Below are positions 42,801 to 45,191 of a stretch of 45,191 nt of DNA, one piece after another. This DNA is from Gonium pectorale (taxonomy: Eukaryota > Chlorophyta > Chlorophyceae > Chlamydomonadales > Volvocaceae): the NCBI GenBank assembly GCA_001584585.1, contig LSYV01000016.1, positions 577,752 through 622,942 on the forward strand, written 5' to 3'. The notes under the pieces were generated by a model. It had not been told where the DNA came from. It saw nothing but the letters and a program-made list of their open reading frames with translations, and did no database searches. Position 1 is the first letter of the stretch, and each line of letters opens with the position of its first letter. A program made the translations under genes and the position numbers.

Positions 42801-45191
42801 AGGGTTGGGTCTGGGCCGCGTCGGGGCAGGTAGCCTGCTTTGCCTGTGGCCGTACGTGGGGCGTCCGTACCATGGTGAGGCGAGATGGCCAGCACCGGCC
42901 AGGTAAGGATGCAAGCGCAGTAGCAGGCCACGACAAACAAAAAGGGGCGCCCAGCCCGATCGTGGCATTGCCTTGACTCAGCGCAGGGCCAAGAGGGCCC
43001 GAGCCCACGCCCGCCCCACGCAGCGTCCCACACGCAGCCCGCCTCCATTGCGCACGGGCACACACGCCGACCCGCACAGCTCCGGGCATGCAGAGTGCGC
43101 GCATCGCTGAAACCGCACTACTCAGAACTCAGCAAGCTCCGACGGAAACTCCAAATCTCCCTGCCGGCTTGTGGAGTAAGGCGGACAGACTACGGAAGCC
43201 CTGGGAAGAACCTAGCAGTTCCGACCGACGGAGTCACAATGATACCCCCCGCACGAAGCGACGGGGGCATGACAGCTTGTGAGCCCGCCCGCTGACCTGA
43301 GAAGCGGCGGCGTACATCAGAATTGCAGCGCGTGTTGAGCCCGAGTAAGGGGGAGAGGGAGGCGGCGTCGGCGGGCTTGGAGGTTCCGCAGGGGTGTCCG
43401 GCGGGCCCCCGGGCAAGTGCAAGATTTCAACAACTGAGACACCATTATCGCTCGCTTCAAGGTCCGCCTCTAAGACCACTTCCCCCATGGGGCCGTGAAA
43501 AAATGGTGCACCTGTGAACAGAGGGCACCGGCATACGCCGACGTCAGCGACGGACGCGACGAACGCAGCACGGTGAGCAGGGGGTTGAGGGCTACTCAGG
43601 CAAGAGGCGTAGAGAAGGCATAGGGGTGCCTTCGCCTAAAAAGCACACTGATGGCGCAGGCACATTCGTAAGCCCCGTAGAAACGGGGATGGTGGTGTGG
43701 ACGGGCTTTTGAGCAGCGGACGCACGCTGTGTTGTGTGTTACGGGCTTTGTGTGGGCGGCCGCGACGCGTGTACATACGCGCCACGGAAAGCAGGCAGGT
43801 GGGAGATCAGAAGCGATCCGGGCCGAAGGTCTGGACGATGGCCAGCGCGGGCACCGCAGTATAGGCGCCGGCTCCCAAGAATCATGGTAACGCTCCTCCG
43901 TTCGCAGCTGTAACTGTGCGAACGACGGGCAGCAGGCGAGGCTGCGTGGATGCCGGTTCCGAAGCGTCCGTACCTGACCGCCTTGCGACCTGAGGCGCCG
44001 GGTCGGAGCCGAGGAGCCTCCGCAGCCGGTGTCCGTGACGGCGGGCCTGCCTGGGGCCACGAGGCGGAACCGCCTCCGCATTACCCTGCGCCGCAGCATC
44101 AGTGGGTACCAACTCGAATGCCAGCCGAGCGTGAGGCGCTGCTTCCCCAGCATCGACCATTGCCGTGGTAGACTCTTCCACCTGGCGCTGTGGCGGCGCC
44201 GGCTTTGCCAGTGGCCCCGCCCGGGCCGCCGCCGCCGCCTGCAGCTCCGCCGTCGCATGCGTCATTAGCACCGCCGCCACCAGCGCCCGCCACTCAGGCT
44301 CCGGAACCACCAGCGTCACGTTGTGGAGTCGAAGAAACGAGGAGTCGCTGCCCCTGCGCGGCGCATTGCCAGCCCCGACCCTGTGAGGCCACATCTAGCT
44401 ACAGCCAATGAAGCAGGCCGACTTCACAACAGAGCCCAGCCCCAACCCTCACTCAGCGACGCACTGTACATGGTCCATGCAGCAGCACCATGACCTCACC
44501 GCACCCGTAGATACCTGGCAATACGAAAGTACCACAGCGGCAGCGAGCTGTTGGCCCAGGGCCCGTCCTGACCCTTCAGCTGCCGTGGCGCTTTTGAGTT
44601 TTTGGGCCCACCGTCAACCGGCTGCTGGGGCGGGCCGACGCCCCCGGGCGCCAGGTTGTACAGCACCAGATTCCGGAGCGCCAGCGGCCGGTTCATCTCG
44701 CATCTGTCGGCCGTGCCCTGATGGCCGCGCGTGGCCGGGGTTTGAGGAGCCGATTGGTTGGGTGACAAAATGAACGACGCGTAAGGCACAGCATGCTGTA
44801 TGGCGGGGATAAGGATGCGTTAGGGTGCTATCCGATTGCAACTGCCTGTTGCGCGAATTGACCGCCGGGCCCTGACCTTGAGGTCGGTGAAAGTGTGGCC
44901 CCCCACCAGCTCGGGTGTATAGCCGCTGATGGTGCAGACGACCGCGTCTTCCGAACCGATGCCCTTCTTGCCGCCAGCGACGACCGAGGAGCCGCCCGTC
45001 CAGCTATCCTCCGGCAACACGGTGCCGTCGAACCGCCTGGCAGGGTCGTTAGGTGCGTTGGTTGCCAAGCAGGGAACAGGGTTGATGGCCGTACAGATGA
45101 AGTGCTTCGGTTCTGCAGGAGCTAGCGGCGTTGCGTGCTAAGTGCAAAGCAGCCCCCCGGTGCAGCGCGGGACGGGGTGAGGGCACCAGCG
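37208..45191 (-). CDS. Gene D: receptor-like TKL protein kinase, 5' partial
   Basis: The gene runs in from beyond the right edge, so the signal peptide and N-terminal ectodomain are not in the window. Exons seen: 45112-44877, 44717-44515, 44380-43974, 43511-43297, 42747-42579, 42373-41688, 41294-41070, 40816-40670, 39820-39610, 39374-39111, 38612-38481, 38298-38054, 37764-37591, 37513-37208. Phases agree from 44717 to the stop. Order: ectodomain exons with TISGYTPELVGG and LRNLVLYNLAPGG, LHNVTLVVPEPEWRALVAAV, a PPSPPTPPPSPP spacer, the SYDPSSGILVLAVARHYGWE module, a transmembrane helix (VTPVAAALAAVGGAVLLL, then RRRQQRR), a linker and the kinase. It lies head to tail upstream of gene C, with 2.3 kb between its stop and the C start. 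The reading frame looks intact, so it is probably functional. Confidence 0.82.

Larger units (their letters stand above)
36770..45191 (-). repeat. Segmental duplication, copy 2 (gene D plus flank)
   Basis: This is the partner of 21100-29920. Homology begins inside the 3' flank near 36770 and continues past the right edge of the window. Exons coding LVLYNLAPGGVGPP and the following 40 residues give identical protein in both copies, while the cytoplasmic linker after the membrane helix is clearly diverged. Divergence along the copy is therefore uneven. Confidence 0.85.

Noticed and set aside
41852..43104. Minus-strand frames of 403 and 363 codons over gene D
   Set aside because: They span introns and disagree with the splice phases shared by B, C and D. 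Only the parts coinciding with exons 42747-42579 and 42373-41688 are real.
1..45191. Bacterial-type systems, CRISPR arrays, rRNA genes
   Set aside because: None seen. The intron-rich eukaryotic kinase genes and codon use exclude a prokaryotic window, and no spaced direct repeats of CRISPR type or rRNA cores are present.

Overview
The window is nuclear DNA of a green alga, most likely a volvocalean (the Chlamydomonas/Gonium/Volvox group). It is GC-rich, and its genes are cut into about 20 short exons with donors of the GTGAGT/GTGCGT type. The proteins carry serine-proline-rich, extensin-like tracts typical of volvocalean wall and matrix proteins, and the kinase domains are of the plant/algal TKL (tyrosine-kinase-like) type. 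There are no bacterial operons, CRISPR arrays or recognisable RNA genes. The species assignment is inference.

The window is dominated by a head-to-tail array of one gene family, all on the minus strand. Gene B (17151 to 5188, complete, 22 exons, about 1706 codons), gene C (34946 to 21698, complete, about 21 exons, about 1940 codons) and gene D (from beyond the right edge to 37208, 5' partial, 14 exons seen) encode receptor-like TKL kinases. Their order is: signal peptide, a roughly 1000-residue ectodomain built from recurring short beta-strand-like motifs, proline-rich spacers, one transmembrane helix, a short cytoplasmic linker and a complete kinase domain. A fourth copy, relic A (about 1518-2088), keeps only the last bases of the penultimate exon and a broken last exon. 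Exon borders were set by hand from splice dinucleotides, paralogue alignment and reading phase. The phases close through all of B, through all of D that is visible, and through all of C except the junction around 29.9-30.2 kb.

C and D are a recent duplication with a period of about 15.5 kb that includes introns and 3' flank (21.1-29.9 kb matches 36.8-45.2 kb). B is older and differs by an extra intron, a 21-bp minisatellite coding a proline heptapeptide, and an intact activation-segment motif. Gene C contains a 20-N assembly gap (32929-32948) flanked by two copies of the same 650 bp, which looks like an unmerged contig overlap and not biology.

The spaces between genes (1-1517, 2089-5187, 17152-21697, 34947-37207) hold no confident gene. 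They contain a frameshifted coding remnant (19.37-19.73 kb), degenerate GC-rich repeats (18.5-18.9 kb), a G14 tract, and two exon-like pieces of an unknown gene near 36.4-36.7 kb. Together the genes suggest a family of cell-surface sensors whose ectodomains face the algal extracellular matrix and signal through a cytoplasmic TKL kinase. Ligand, pathway and biological role cannot be read from the sequence.
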